From NCBI RefSeq assembly GCF_910592395.1, contig NC_088315.1:10666501-10730500 (forward strand): a DNA stretch of 64,000 nucleotides, read 5' to 3'. A program made the translations under genes and the position numbers. Origin of the DNA: Lineus longissimus. Taxonomy: Eukaryota > Nemertea > Pilidiophora > Heteronemertea > Lineidae. The notes under the pieces were generated by a model. The model saw only the letters and a list, made by a program, of their open reading frames with translations, was not told where the DNA came from and ran no database searches. Position 1 is the first letter of the stretch. Each line of letters starts with the position of its first letter. This document shows positions 42,241 to 54,234 of this stretch, piece after piece.

Positions 42241-44274
42241 GTTTCCGGCAAATCTGGATTAAATTTTTGCTAAGATTACTTGCACTTCCTTTCAGTATTT
42301 AGTTCTAATTACACAATATCAAGTAGGTGTTATGAGATTTAAACATATTTTCAATATATATAATATATGTTTATTCATACTATAAGTACTGAAATATTGT
42401 GAACGTGCATGAACATTTTGTGCGGGTGCCAACAAAAGAACAACCAATTTCTTGTCATAACTTTCTACACAATGACATCCTCTCCTAGTATTACAAGTCT
42501 TATAGAAAAATCAATCAAAGTATTCACATTTACATTGTACACAAAATATCTAGAAGTATTTTTATTTCAGTAGACGACAAAAAGTTGCTCCCCTGATCCC
42601 TTATTTCTAAAAGTTCCCTAATTTGAAATCCCACCATCGTTTTTGACCTGGCAATTTATAAACCTCATCTAACATACTCTAGTTACTTCTCTCTAAGCCC
42701 GGTTTCGAATATGCAAGGCATAGCCTACACAATCACGTTGTTCTCGACTCTATTCAACACGATTGACCAATGTGTGAGTGGCACCACGTCGCCCACACTG
42801 TTAAAAATATCTGTAAGTTTACAGTACTGTAATCATCTGTTCATCGATAATGTTACAGAAACTGGTGTAATATCACAGCACTTTGGTTTTTATGATCGGC
42901 ATTTCTGTATATTTATTGCTTTGACTATAGTTTGTTTTATGTTTTTTGTTCCACTCGGTTGCCCTACAGTGTTTCACCATTTAGTTCTGTACAACTACAG
43001 ATTTCACCATACAAAACAACAGAAGTTTCTGTTCCACTCAGGAATTTATGGTGCTTCACCATTTAATTCTGTACAACTACAGATTTGACCATATGACTAC
43101 AGGATTTCAGTACAAGAGGAAGTTGTCATTCCGCCATTTGCACTAACATACTGACAGCGCCGGTGCCTTTATAGCGAGTATAAAATCCAGAAAATCCAAG
43201 CCAATATTACATAATCGATCGTAAATCGATGTGTGGGTGTGATAAGATTTATCTGTATCATCCAACTTCATGGTTTTTAATGATATTATGCGTAAAGAAC
43301 TGGCCATGGCACTGCATTTTTAGCCCTGGCCCTGTGACCTTAGTTAGATCATGAGATCGTGTTGGCCATCGGTCAGCTGGGCCCGCACTATACCAACGAC
43401 GACATCCACGACATGCGTACGGCTAGACTGTCCGATTGAATGTTGGTGTAATGGCCTATTTTGTTGAATTTAAGGCCTCTAACATAATGACGACATGATA
43501 GGCCTGTTGATCAATGCATAGGCTGCCATCATTTAGGCCTACTTGCTGCCTGAAAGGTGTGTGGTACTGTAACGGTTAGGGTTTTGGGGGTTTTGTGTTT
43601 TGTGTACATTCTAACATTAGGCTACATTGCTGTAGTGTATGTTTATGGTTGCATTGTGTATGTACATGGTCTGGTGAGGCCAATTTATTGAGGCATATTG
43701 TGTATGTGCATGGTTGTATATATTTGCCACCAACGAAGCGTTGAGATTCTTCGGGGTGCCTCTCTGGGTTGGGTTGGGATGGGGGGACTGTTGTGCGTGC
43801 ATGTGCGTCCTCATATGGGGGGGGGGGGGGCAGGGCAAGGGGTCTGGTGCACGATATGTTACCGGGTCTTATGTCCCTCTCTAACATTGCCCCTCCACCC
43901 CATAGCCTGAGGCAGGCTGTGACACTGTGTTGTCCCCCCCCCCCCCTCGAGCATCTGTCACTATCAGTGCTCCCTGTCTCAGTGTCTGCCAAGCATGGTG
44001 CGGCTGAGCAAGATTGGATCCCATCACCGACACTGCATCAGTGTTATTATTCAGAATGACCACTTATATTTTTTCTGAATTTTTGCGTAGGCTTCGAAAT
44101 TCACGACGGCAAATGCGTCGAGCAACAAACAGTACTTTTGAGTGTGAATTTCAATCATAAAGTATATTGAGGAAAAAAATAAAATAAAATAAAATAATCT
44201 TCCGACCGTCCTACCCTAAAATTTATTTTTGAGGTGACCCGAAACACAGCATTTTTTGTTTAGGCCTAAGCTAT
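42241..44274. other. Unassigned sequence with short direct repeats and G/C runs
   Basis: A 38-bp direct repeat (ttcaccattta(g/a)ttctgtac...) lies at about 42975-43013 and 43050-43090. A 26-bp piece at 42678-42703 is the reverse complement of 44829-44854, the end of the neighbouring LINE reading frame. G and C runs occur near 43816-43830 and 43936-43946. No gene is supported. Confidence 0.4.
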
Positions 44275-44351
44275 TAGGGAGGTTTCGCAAATTCGAAGTA
44301 GAAATTCGTAGTTCGTACTTCGTAGTCCGTCGAATTTGCGAAACCTCCCTA
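44275..44351 (+). repeat. 77-bp perfect-ended hairpin element
   Basis: 22-bp perfect inverted ends (tagggaggtttcgcaaattcga) enclose a 33-base centre that itself contains cgaagta/tacttcg. The whole unit could fold into one hairpin. Either a minimal MITE or a structured RNA/DNA site; flanks are not clearly duplicated. Confidence 0.7.
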
Positions 44352-44834
44352 TTGTCAGTGTTGTGATTAAATTCTGAATTAATACGCATTGTGTTAGTGG
44401 TTATAATACATTGAGCGTTGAAATGAAAACGATTGTTTTTTTAATCTTCCTGTAAAATCAATACGGACAGAAGCATTGAACCGTATTTCCATACGGCTAC
44501 ATGTACATGTACATGGTGGTTTCGAAGATTTTCTCACAAGCATATGAGTTTGGCAATTTGCTTTGGGCATTTTTTCTGAACCACCCCGTAGCCCAATACC
44601 ACATGGACTGATTAGAAATGGATCCACCACACAATACAGGATAGTGTCTCGTGGATAGGTCACCGTGATCAGTTTCAAGTCATCGTATTAAAATAAAAAT
44701 TATCCACCACTGTCAATCAACTTGCCACCACCAGCGACAACCGACAAATGCCAGCCAATCCACAAAGGCCCTGCTCAGTCCATTGTGTATTGGGGCCGGT
44801 TATGCCAAGAGTTAATGAACCTGTCGGACCGGGC
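44352..44834. other. 3' flank of LINE, unassigned
   Basis: Probably includes the LINE 3' untranslated region on minus. A short (aaaat)n tract lies just left, at about 44180. No gene is supported. Confidence 0.35.
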
Positions 44835-47685
44835 TTAGAGAGAAGTAACTAGAGTATATCCTAAAAGTGGCAAATTGTACCTATTCCAATTATATTTATG
44901 AATAATGTAGGTAAACGTTTTCCCTAGTGGTGAACTGCTGCATGCAACTATCAACTGGATACATTTCCGAGTGTACTTGTTTTTTACAACAAACAAGCCA
45001 CTTACGAATTTCACCATTCTCTTTTCAAATTGTTTTCGAATACAGCAATCTTGAATGATATCTGTTAATAGCTCATTATGTGTACGGTAAGAGAGACACA
45101 ATACCTGTCTGATGCATTTACGCCATGCGATGTAGAGGTCTTCCATATACGGTTTTGACATGTCTAATAGTTGGTATCCATATAGGGACATACAGAAGGT
45201 TTTAAAAAGTCTATATCTTGTGCTGTAGTTGGCAAATCTAAACTGAGACATTAAAATGTTCGTGCGTTTATAAATATCATTTATACATAGTTGTATCCGC
45301 CTACGTCGTACGTCATGACCCAGAAGTATCCCTAAATGAATTTCCTCTTGGGATACTCTGATTGCATTACCTTGAAAAACCACATCGGGTGGAGGATCAT
45401 TACACCAAAATACAAGAAATTTGCTTTTCAACGCGTTGAAAGAAATCATATACTCAAGCGAGAACTCACTTGCAACCTTCAACATTTTCCTAAGCCCGAT
45501 TAATGACGGCGCTAAAATGATGACATCATCTGCATAGGCAAAGGCGCCAAAGAACATGCTGCCAATGTGGCAGCCAACCCCAGATTTACCCAATTTATGT
45601 AAAAGTTCGTCAAGATATATACCGAACAATACTGGTGATAATACACCCCCTTGTTTCACACCATTCCTAACTGAGAATTCCATCGATTAAACCTCACCCC
45701 ACTGTACTTGCATGATCTGATTTGTATATAAATTGGCCAGAAGTCGTGCAATTAAAGGGCACAGGCCTTTCTTCATCAATACCCTAATCATTTAATGAAA
45801 TGAACACAATCGAGGCCCGACTTGCATCAAGCATAACACAGTAGACTGCAGTTTTGCAGCTATTGTAATATTCTATAACCTCATTCACAACAGTGCTGCA
45901 TGTAGCCGTTGACATCCCAGCCTTAAAACCAAACTGGGAGTCAGATGTAGATAAAATAGAATTGTACTTCTTTAATAGGATGTTATCGAGAATCTTGCCA
46001 ATAATGCTGCTCAGAGAAATACCTCTATAATTCTCTGATGACTTCCTATTATTTTTAGGTATCGGTATTACCTTAGACCTTGTAAAATTGGTAGGACAGT
46101 AACCATGTGAGATCATCGAACTAAGCAGAAACGATATATACGTATAAAGTTTAGGACCACCATTTATAAAATGATCAGATCTAATGTCTGAAATATGTCT
46201 TTCTTTCCCGCTTTAAGCTGTTTCACACCCTGAATAACTTCCTGCACATTAACTCGATGATCATTTTGGCATTGACCAACACAGCAATTTTGTAAAATAC
46301 TATCATTTAGACTCATTTTCAACTCATGCATTCAATTTTGTAAAATACTATCATTTAGACTCATTTTCAACTCATGCATTTCATCAACTTCATACGGAAC
46401 TACTGAATTTATTTGCAAAAAACTTGACATATCGCCTCACTCCCCTCAACACCGTCCATAGTATTAGGTGTCACACGACCTGTACCTTTTATTTTCTTTA
46501 CATCTGTCCAGAATTCCTTACTACTCTTACCCCCAGTTGAGTTTGCCAATTTGTCTGCAGCTACCTTATCTTGATTCTTTTCACCCGTTTTACCGCTAAA
46601 TGATATTGTGCCCTAGTGTGGCGACGTATGTCTGCGACGTAACCATTTCTTGGTCTCCCATTTTCCTTCCATAACTCATGCCAAAACTGAGCCCGTCTCT
46701 TTTGCTCACTGATTTCTTCGTCCCAACCTGCTCTACCGCGGTACTCTTATTACTAAAAGGTATGGCTTCATCACCTGCCCTAACGCATGGCGATATTATA
46801 TCATCGTGCAATTTTTCTATATCCCCAGTGTGGTTCGTACACGAGTAATTATTACACCTAAGTGCATGAAAGGGAACATTTATTTCGCCTAATTTGGCTG
46901 TTAGTGTTAGTACTTCGTGATACCTCACAATGTCGTCTTGAGCGACAGTCCCATAACTGGGGTTTTACCGCCTTTCTATCATTGATATCGGACTTTTTAT
47001 CAGTTTGATTATTGACTACAACAACCAGTTGTAAACTGGAGTGGTCAGAGAGGTTGTCTGCTTTGTGCAGGGCACTGTATTTTTTGATTCTATTAAAAAC
47101 ACTCTCCGATACCAGAAAATGATCGATAAGTGATCTGTCACCTGTTATGTCGCTCTCATATGTGTAATCTACGTCACAAGCAGTATGTGACTTTCCACAA
47201 AGTAAACTCTCCTCTTCCATAAATTTTAAGAGAGCTCGGGTATGTGCTGAATCAGTTCTACTAAGATATGTGTTCCAGTCACCACCAATTATAATATCTG
47301 GGGTATTTGCAGCTGCAAGTATCGCAGAGATTTCTTGCAGAACGCCGTTAAATTCTATAAGGTTCTGGTGGCCTCCCGAATCGGTCGGCATGTACACATT
47401 TAACAATATAACTTTGTTTTCTAATTTTAAACTTTTAACCACAATAGCACATAAACCTGTACAATGGGTTTCGAAACGTGTAACAACCGCGTCCATTCTT
47501 TGGTCCCAGGCAATCGCCACGCCTCCGTGCGGCCGGCCAACCAGCAATTGCTCAACGTTCATACCAGTAACACCATGAATGTTCATATTGATACCCAGTT
47601 CACCTCTAAGTTTTTGTAATTGTTCTTCAAACTGCCAATGTTCTTGCAGTAATAACAAGTCAGTGCATGCGTTCAGTTCACACAC
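44835..47685 (-). pseudogene. APE-type non-LTR retrotransposon ORF2, broken
   Basis: Read on minus. Endonuclease at 47685-46980: LLLLQEHWQF, GGVAIAW, LLNVYMPTDS, IIGGDWNTY and DNLSDHSSL carry the APE active-site motifs. RT begins at 46116 (VIPIPKN..ENYRGISLSSIIGKILD, QFGFKAG) and continues at 45683 (NGVKQGGVLSPVLFGIYLDELL, FAYADDVIIL) to a C-terminus with AWRKCIRQVLCLSYRTHNELL and stop at 44835. The connecting parts 46117-46860 and 45684-45783 are interrupted by stops and a 48-bp duplication. Clade is not assigned. Target-primed retrotransposition is the family's mechanism; this copy cannot encode it. Confidence 0.8.
46286..46381 (-). repeat. 48-bp tandem duplication in the LINE
   Basis: caattttgtaaaatactatc and the next 28 bases occur twice in exact tandem (46286-46333, 46334-46381). 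A length of 48 keeps the frame. Confidence 0.85.
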
Positions 47686-47698
47686 GTGTTCATCTCAT

Positions 47699-47850
47699 TC
47701 TAGTGAAAATGTATGTAGAGCGTGGAGGAAGCGGGTTAGGAAAATTACGGGTCTACCGTATAGGACTCCTAACAATCTAATTCCACTAATAATCAACGAC
47801 TGTAATTATGGAGATGCAATTAGAAAGAAGGACTATGAGGTATATACAGA
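47699..47850 (+). pseudogene. LINE RT C-terminal fragment, opposite strand
   Basis: The plus frame encodes CRAWRKRVRKITGLPYRTPNN then LIPLIINDCNYGDAIRKKDYE, which parallels AWRKCIRQVLCLSYRTHNELL...IIQDCCIRKQFEKR in the minus-strand LINE next to it. It is therefore a fragment of a related LINE in the opposite orientation, abutting the endonuclease start. Confidence 0.6.
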
Positions 47851-48086
47851 TACAAGATGGCTGCCACGGCGGTAGTTTCGATTAGCCTGCTCTGATAAAA
47901 AGCTGTTTATCTTGGAAACACCTTAACTCCTATTGACTGGATGATGAGGAGACATACGTCGTACATTATAGAAAAGTGAGGTCTAGGTGTTGGTGTGCCC
48001 GGCCAGGGGTCGAACACAGAAGTTGATAACGATGCCTTTCAATATAGTGGTTTTATTTGAAACCTGTAATAAATGATAAAGAACAT

Positions 48087-48975
48087 TGTGACGGAGCGGG
48101 GATTTAGGCTATTGCACGGGCCTGGTCACAAATTAGAAAAAGACGGCTGAATGTATAATTATTTACATGTATTAAAAATTAACAAGAACAAGAAAAATAT
48201 ATTTACAAAATTAACATTTCACCGCTCAAATCCAACAACTAAAAGTCTGTTTGCACATTACCAAAGTCCAAAGCTACCTCCACTCCGGGCTCCACTCCCT
48301 GGGTGCGGTCAATTCCCAACAACGGCTCATCCACCTACCACCGGTCTCCCAACACGTAACACACGTCTCTCCGAACTCCTCTCCCGTTACCACACGACAA
48401 CACACGACACAAAAGTGTCCGTCCCGACACGCAGTCGGTCCAAGGCTACTCCAGTAGCCACCAAGCACGTAGCTGGTTTACAAATTAACGGTCTGGCGAC
48501 ACTTTGGCCGCAAAGCCAACTCACGGTTCGCCGACACGATGGCAGCAATGCCAAGGCGCTCCAACCCGCGGCTGGACGCAAATAAACAGGTGAGAACACC
48601 ACGACTCTCCGACACACAGCCGGTTCACATTCCACAAGGAATGACGACCACGTTGGTCAAACGGAATTGAGTTCGGCACGTACGATGTACAACTTCTCCT
48701 TACAGAGGCCAGCCAGGAACTGCTCACACCCAGTCCAGCTCCAACTAATGAACCCAAGAGTTATATAAGTCTATGTCCATTAGTAATCACACAACGTCCT
48801 CAAGTTACCAAAGTCCTATTCAACACACTCAAGCCAAAGGCCTAAATTAACATGTAATAATATGACTGAAATACCAGTTACACATTCAGCCTAACCAGAC
48901 AAATTATGAATAAATAAAACTTATAAGGCCAACAACTCAGGCCTAACACAAAGGCCTGTGATGCCATTCATCACA
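48087..48975 (-). repeat. 3' LTR of Gmr1-like element
   Basis: 889 bp. On minus it starts tgtgatgaatgg and ends ccgtcaca. It matches 54235-55098 closely except small indels and the last part at the right. The short frames inside it are copied in both LTRs and are not genes. Confidence 0.85.
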
Positions 48976-48990
48976 TTCCTTCCCCCTTTA
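48976..48990 (-). other. Polypurine tract candidate
   Basis: On minus, aaagggggaaggaa directly abuts the LTR start tgtgatg, the position of plus-strand priming. Confidence 0.7.
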
Positions 48991-49123
48991 AAAGAAAAAC
49001 CTGTAATGAAAATACAGTTTTTCCAACCAAAAGCAAACAATAAAATGTCCATCAATCACAACATGACGTAACCCACACATTCAAATACAGACAAACTCCA
49101 ACTTCCACACGAAAAATATCCAC

Positions 49124-50640
49124 TCACACACGAGATAAACAATCCGGTGCAACATTATCTGAACCTTTCTTGTGAACTATGGTCAAATCATACTCTTGTA
49201 GGTCTAAACTCCACCTAAGGAGCTTCTGGTTCGAATCCTTGACCCCGTGTGACAGTGGATATAGTCCCCCTGGAGTCATAGTCCGGTAGCATTGTATTTG
49301 ACCAATTAAGCAGCATGATCTATTGTACCGCTAACCCTAACCAAAACATTTAGCAATGCGGGCTATTGTTACACGCACTATCAGCCCTAGGACTACTATC
49401 CCCGCCACACCGGTCTAACCAAACTAAGGGGTTATGATCCGTTTCCAGAATTGTCTCATGTCCGAGTAAGTAAGGTCGTACCAACCTTACAGCCCACACT
49501 ATTCCTAAGCATTCCTTCTCGATAGTCGCAAGATGCGCCTCACGGTCCAGAAGCTTCTTGCTCAAGTAGGCGATGGGATGTTCCAACTGATCGTCTCCGA
49601 CTTGTGCCAACACCGCGCCCAGCCCTCGCTCGCTTGCATCATCCTGCAATAGAAATGGTTTAGAGTAGTTTGGGGGTGATAACACCGGGTGCATCTGCAG
49701 AGCTTGTTTCAGATTCTGAAATGAAGTTTCACACTCCTCTGACCACCGGACCTTATTGGACCGCTCTTTCTTTGTCAGGTCAGTCAGGGGGGCTGCTAAC
49801 TCTGAAAAACAAGGGATGAATCTACGGTAGTACCCTGCCATGCCCAAAAATCGTCTCACCTCCTTCTTGGTCTCTGGGATCTTGAACAGGGCAATTGCTT
49901 CAACTTTGGCTTTTATCGGTTCAATCTTCCCTGAACCAACAACATGTCCTAAATAATATAGTGAAGCATGTCCGAGGAACACCTTGCTAGGCTTTGCTTT
50001 CAAATTCGCCTTTTTGAGGCGCTTGAAAACCTCCTCAAGATGTTTCAAATGATCCGGGAACGAGTCAGAAAATATTGCCACATCATCAATGTACACGACA
50101 ACATAGTCTTCAGTACCATCTAAGACTTCATTCATCATTCTCGTGAAGGTCATGGGAGCATTTTTCATACCGAAAGGCATTATTCTAAAGGACCATGAAC
50201 CAAACGGACTCACAAAAGTTGAAGCCAATTTTGCTGCAACCGTCAAGGGTATAGCGTAATAGGCCTTTTAAACATCGATTACTGAAACGAATTTTGCCCT
50301 ACTGACCTTCTCAATCAACTCTTCAATACGGGGTAAGTTCCCGCCGCTATCGGTCTCAATTACCCGGTTCAAGGCTCTAAAACCAACACACATTCGGATG
50401 CTACCATCCTTTTTAGGAACTATCACCAATCCAGAACCCCACGGGCCAGGCTTTGCTTGCTCCAGTATCTGGGCCTACGCCAACTCTTTGATGTGTTGCC
50501 ACAGACCACCCTTCTGAGATTCAGGACAACGATAGGCTCGGGTTCTCACAGGCCTTGCACCTTCCACTAACTTCACATCATGGACTGCGGCATTAGTGGC
50601 CGAAGGGACATCTGAAAAAATAGCAGAGTATTTAATCACA
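49124..50640 (-). pseudogene. Gmr1-like reverse transcriptase and RNase H
   Basis: Read on minus, RT starts around 50640 (QLVIKYSAIFSD, VRTRAYRCP), is cut by TAG at 50473-50475, continues with GSGLVIVPKKDGSIRMCVGF, has a TAA at the start of the KAYYAIPL motif (near 50268), then an open stretch to 49350 with MPFGMKNAPMTF, the catalytic YIDD (about 50082-50094) and RRFLGMAGYYRRFI. RNase H follows (LLQDDASERGLGAVLA, IEKECLGIVWAVR). The terminal LLRWSLDLQEYDLTIVHKKG is in another frame and ends at TGA 49124-49126. So the enzyme is intact in motif content but has two stops and a break near 49350. Confidence 0.85.
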
Positions 50641-53109
50641 AGTTGCTTAATTTGCTTGTTCTCTGTAGCAGACAAGCCTTCAGATATATGAACGTATTTC
50701 CAAGTCTGAGTGGGCGTTTGCTTTGGAAGATAATTATCAACGTCAATTTCACTCTCCCCAAAGATATACGCCTGTGCATAAAATGCAACCTTGTCTCTAT
50801 CCTTCCACTTCCTGAGCAGGTTCACATGGAATATACGAAGTTTCTTCCTGCGTTTCCCAATGTCGACCTCAAAATCAACAGGAGACACCTTTCGGACAAT
50901 GGGATAGGGTCCCTGCCATGTTGACTTCAATTCACTTGCAGCTGAAGGGAGCATGACCAGCACCTCTTCTCCAACTTCATAAGTTTTTTCCCGTGCATTA
51001 CGATCATAGTAGGTCTTCTGTTTTTTCTGACTCTTTGTCACATTTTCATGTACCAAATCTGTCATAGCCGCAAGGCGGTTCCTCGCAGACAGAACATATT
51101 CTACAATGTTCTCATCTTGCGGGGTCTCCTCAGTCCAGCTTTCCTTTAGAACCGCTAGTGGCCCCCGTACTGCGCGACCATACAGCAACTCAAAAGGACT
51201 GAACCCGGTACTCTCTTCCGGCACCTCCCTGTATGCGAACATGAGATACGGAAGAACCTTGTCCCATTCTTTCGGTTCTTCAGAAACAAATTTCCGTAAC
51301 ATACCTTTTAGAGTGGAGTGAAAACGTTCCACCAAACCATTTGCCATTGGATGGTAACACGAGGTCTTCATCTTCTTAATCCCAAGCCGTGGAAGCAATT
51401 GAGTCATCAGTTCGCTCACAAAGTTTAAACCCTGGTCGCTGAGTAACATATCTGGAAAACATTTCTATTAACCCATCCGCTACCGAAGCGGCCGTCGTGT
51501 CCTTAAGAGGGATGGCATCAGGAAATCTGGTGCCATAGTCCACCAGAGTCAACAAGTATTTGTTGCCCTTTGAGCTGCGTTCCACCGGGCCAACTATGTC
51601 GATAGCTACCTTGTAAAAAGATCGTCCGACAACTGGAACACTTACCAAGCGAGCCTTTTCAGAGGCCAGTTTTCTTGAACACTTCTGGCAATTGGGACAA
51701 GTGCTGCAGTACTTCTCAACGTCCTTGTGTAGACCAGGCCAGAAATAATGCTCAACCAGTCGACCTTTCATTTTAGTTACACCTAAATGACCTGCCAATG
51801 GAATACTATGAGCCAAGTCTAACAAACCTAACCGATACTCCTGAGGAACTAACAACTGGTCAAAGTATTGTTGTCGGCCTTCCAAAAAAGAGCGTCGATA
51901 TGCCAAACCATCCCTCCAGAAGTATCCAATGGAGTCCTTCGGCAACGACCTCTCACATTTTTGCAAAACTTTCTGAAGTTTTACTTCAGCTTTTTGCCGC
52001 TTGGCTAACTCTGTGGGGCCCAATCTCCACAAATCTAAATGAGGCAAGTCTACAGGGACATTACTCTCCCCCTCCGCTATCTGTACATCACTCAAGAACT
52101 CGGCGCTCAAAATATCATCAGGACTTTCAACATCTCCTGACGAATCTGCAACTGGAGTTGAGTCCAGTGACTCTGATTTTACATTACCCTGAACCAAGTT
52201 TCCAACAGCTTTTGGCTTCGCTTGTGGCTGTCTACTCTCCCATTCTCCTACTGCTTCCTGTTCTTTCTGTCTGGCCCTGGTGGTCACGGCAAAAGCTGGA
52301 ACACCATCCAAGTCGCGAGCATCTGAAACTAGAGACATAGGTGAGAACGGTTCTTCATTTAAATCACCAATGACAACGAAATCCTGCTGAGACAACAAGA
52401 CATCCACAGGTAACCGCTCAAGCACTCCTACGATGCACTCCTTGCCCCGCGTACCACACAGTACCACCTTGGCTGTGAGGACCTTTTCCGTCGTACCATT
52501 GGCCAACAGAACTTCGAAGCTATCCCCACTATATGAGTCGTCTGATACCAAACAGGATTTAACTAGAGTATTAGAGCAACCTGTATCCAGCAACATCAAG
52601 ACAGGGATCTCACCAACATACCCTCGAAGTTCAAACTGCTTGTGATTGACAAACCCAGGTCTTGATGGACTCCGGCAAAGATACCCTTTCTTAGGTTTCC
52701 TTCCTTGCGTGTTAGCACCAGCGCCACTACCGCTGGCATTCTCCTTCTTATCAGGGCAGTCCGAAGCATAGTGCCCCTTTAAGTTGCAAGAAAAACAGGT
52801 AACATTATCTTTGGAGGGCTTACCCGCACTGCCTGGACACTCTGCAGCATAGTGCCCCTTTAGATTGCAAGAAAAACAGGTAACATTGTCTTTGGAGGGC
52901 TTACCTGCATTGCCGTTTCTAACTTTCTTGAAAGTCTTACCACCCGACCCCTTGCCTGGCTCAGCGAACTTAGCGATGTGGGATTTCTTTCTTGAATTGA
53001 CATACAACTCTGCCCACTCTGTGAGCCTCTCTACAGTATCAGGCTTTCTGTCTTTCATCCAAACCTGCAAATCTGTAGACAACATGTTAGTTATTTGTTC
53101 CATGATCAT
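50641..53109 (-). pseudogene. Gmr1-like zinc knuckles, protease and integrase
   Basis: Read on minus from 53109: end of gag, then two CCHC knuckles with the same CFSCNLKGHYA core, then the protease site LMLLDTGCSNTLV, a Ser/Glu-rich linker, then integrase: HSIPLAGHLGVTKMKGRLVEHYFWPG...CPNCQKC (HHCC zinc domain), Asp in VAIDIVGPV, a frameshift near 51430, Asp in LLSDQGLNFVS, and Glu in ANGLVERFHSTLK. A C-terminal domain follows (YEVGEEVLVML, WQGPYPIVRKVS, RIFHVNLLRKW), like the gypsy GPY/F domain. RT follows directly, which is the unusual point. The single frameshift lies between the first and second catalytic Asp. Confidence 0.85.
52745..52905 (-). repeat. Duplicated CCHC zinc-knuckle module
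   Basis: Two tandem copies of a module encoding GKPSKDNVTCFSCNLKGHYA occur, differing after the third ligand (AEC against SDC). The DNA is almost identical, so the duplication is young. Confidence 0.85.
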
Positions 53110-53150
53110 ATGTTCTCGAAGTTTTTCGAAGGTTTTAACTTCGTTTATTT

Positions 53151-54066
53151 CTAACCATCTACAAAATAGCGGGACACTCTAGTTCCCCATTCCTGAAACC
53201 TCTCTTTGGCTTCCTTGTTTGAGGTTCTGAATTTTTCACGGTACGCTTCAGACCCAAGCTGGTACTTTTTTAGAATGGCAAGCTTCACCTTATCAAAATC
53301 GCCGATGTCCTCAGTTGGCATGAGCGCATAAGCTTCCCTGGCTTTACCGGTGACTACAGCCGCCAACCTCGGTGCCCATGAGTCTCGCTCCCACTCATTT
53401 GCTGTAGCGAGGCGTTCGAACGTACCTAAGTAGGCCTCGATGTCCTCCCCAGCTGCCAGCTTTGGGATCTTTGGCAAATACTTACCATACCTCCCAGCCA
53501 TGTCCGACCGGGAATGATCAACCGCTCTCCGTGTTATTTCTTGCTCGCGCATTCTGGAGATTTCAAGTTCCATTTTTAACATTTCTTTTTCTAAATCCGA
53601 CCTTTCCCTGTCTAGCGCCCTAGCAGCCTCCTGCTGCTCGCGTTCAAATCTCTGTCTCTCACGCTCGATCTCCACGTCGCGCTCTCGTCTCTCACGCTCA
53701 ATCACGGCGTCGCGCTCTGCTTTTTCCCGCTCAATTTGTGCCATGCGAATGGCATGAGCCATTTTCTCACGCTCCAATTCATACAGCCTTACATCCATAC
53801 TACCATTTACCTTGTTCTCTTTTACAGGAGATAACGCGACACCGCCACCCCTTTGTAGGCGTGGACTTGGCTTGAGGACTGGCCATTACCTTGGCCTCAT
53901 GAAAACTCTGTATAAATGCCTTTACCCGAGTCTCTTCTTGTTCTTCATGCTCTTTCAGCATGTCTTTAACCTGTGACTTAATCAGCCCAGCATAACTTAA
54001 CCCACGTTCGTCACACAGCACACGCAACTCAGCAACCGTCAGCTTGGTTAAGTCTTCAGGCAACAT
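53151..54066 (-). pseudogene. Gmr1-like gag with SAP-like N-terminus, frameshifted
   Basis: The first piece (54066-53800, 88 codons) starts MLPEDLTKLTVAELRVLCDE and has a SAP-like helix-extended-helix (KLTVAELRVLCDERGLSYAG). The second piece (53798-53151) has a long Glu/Arg-rich coiled coil (IEREKAERDAVIERERRERD) and then the retroviral-type gag core (PKIPKLAAGEDIEAYLGTFE, WAPRLAAVVTGKAREAY, KLAILKKYQL). The frames are joined by a shift near 53800, and a second stop at 53151 separates it from the knuckles, which continue from 53109 in another frame. Confidence 0.8.
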
Positions 54067-54214
54067 CTTTCATGCACCCATAAGATTCACACTCAACATA
54101 TACAGTGATTCAACAGGTTACACATATTGTGACCAAATTCGTCTCAAGTTTGCTTACTCCCAAAATACAATTAAAAAACTACAATTTAGCAAATTTGCTA
54201 CATATATGTGACCA

Positions 54215-54234
54215 GACCCCACTTCTGGTACCAA
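54215..54234 (-). other. Primer binding site candidate
   Basis: On minus the LTR end ccgtcaca is followed by ttggtaccagaagtgggg. The TGGTA start is complementary to a tRNA ending in UACCA; I could not name the tRNA. Confidence 0.5.

Noticed and set aside
48151-48585. 144-codon frame and its partner at 54299-54628
   Set aside because: Both are in the gypsy LTRs, antisense to the element, and differ by frame-changing indels.
49228-49240. Perfect B-box-like ggttcgaatcc
   Set aside because: It falls in the gypsy RNase H region with no A box or tRNA fold.
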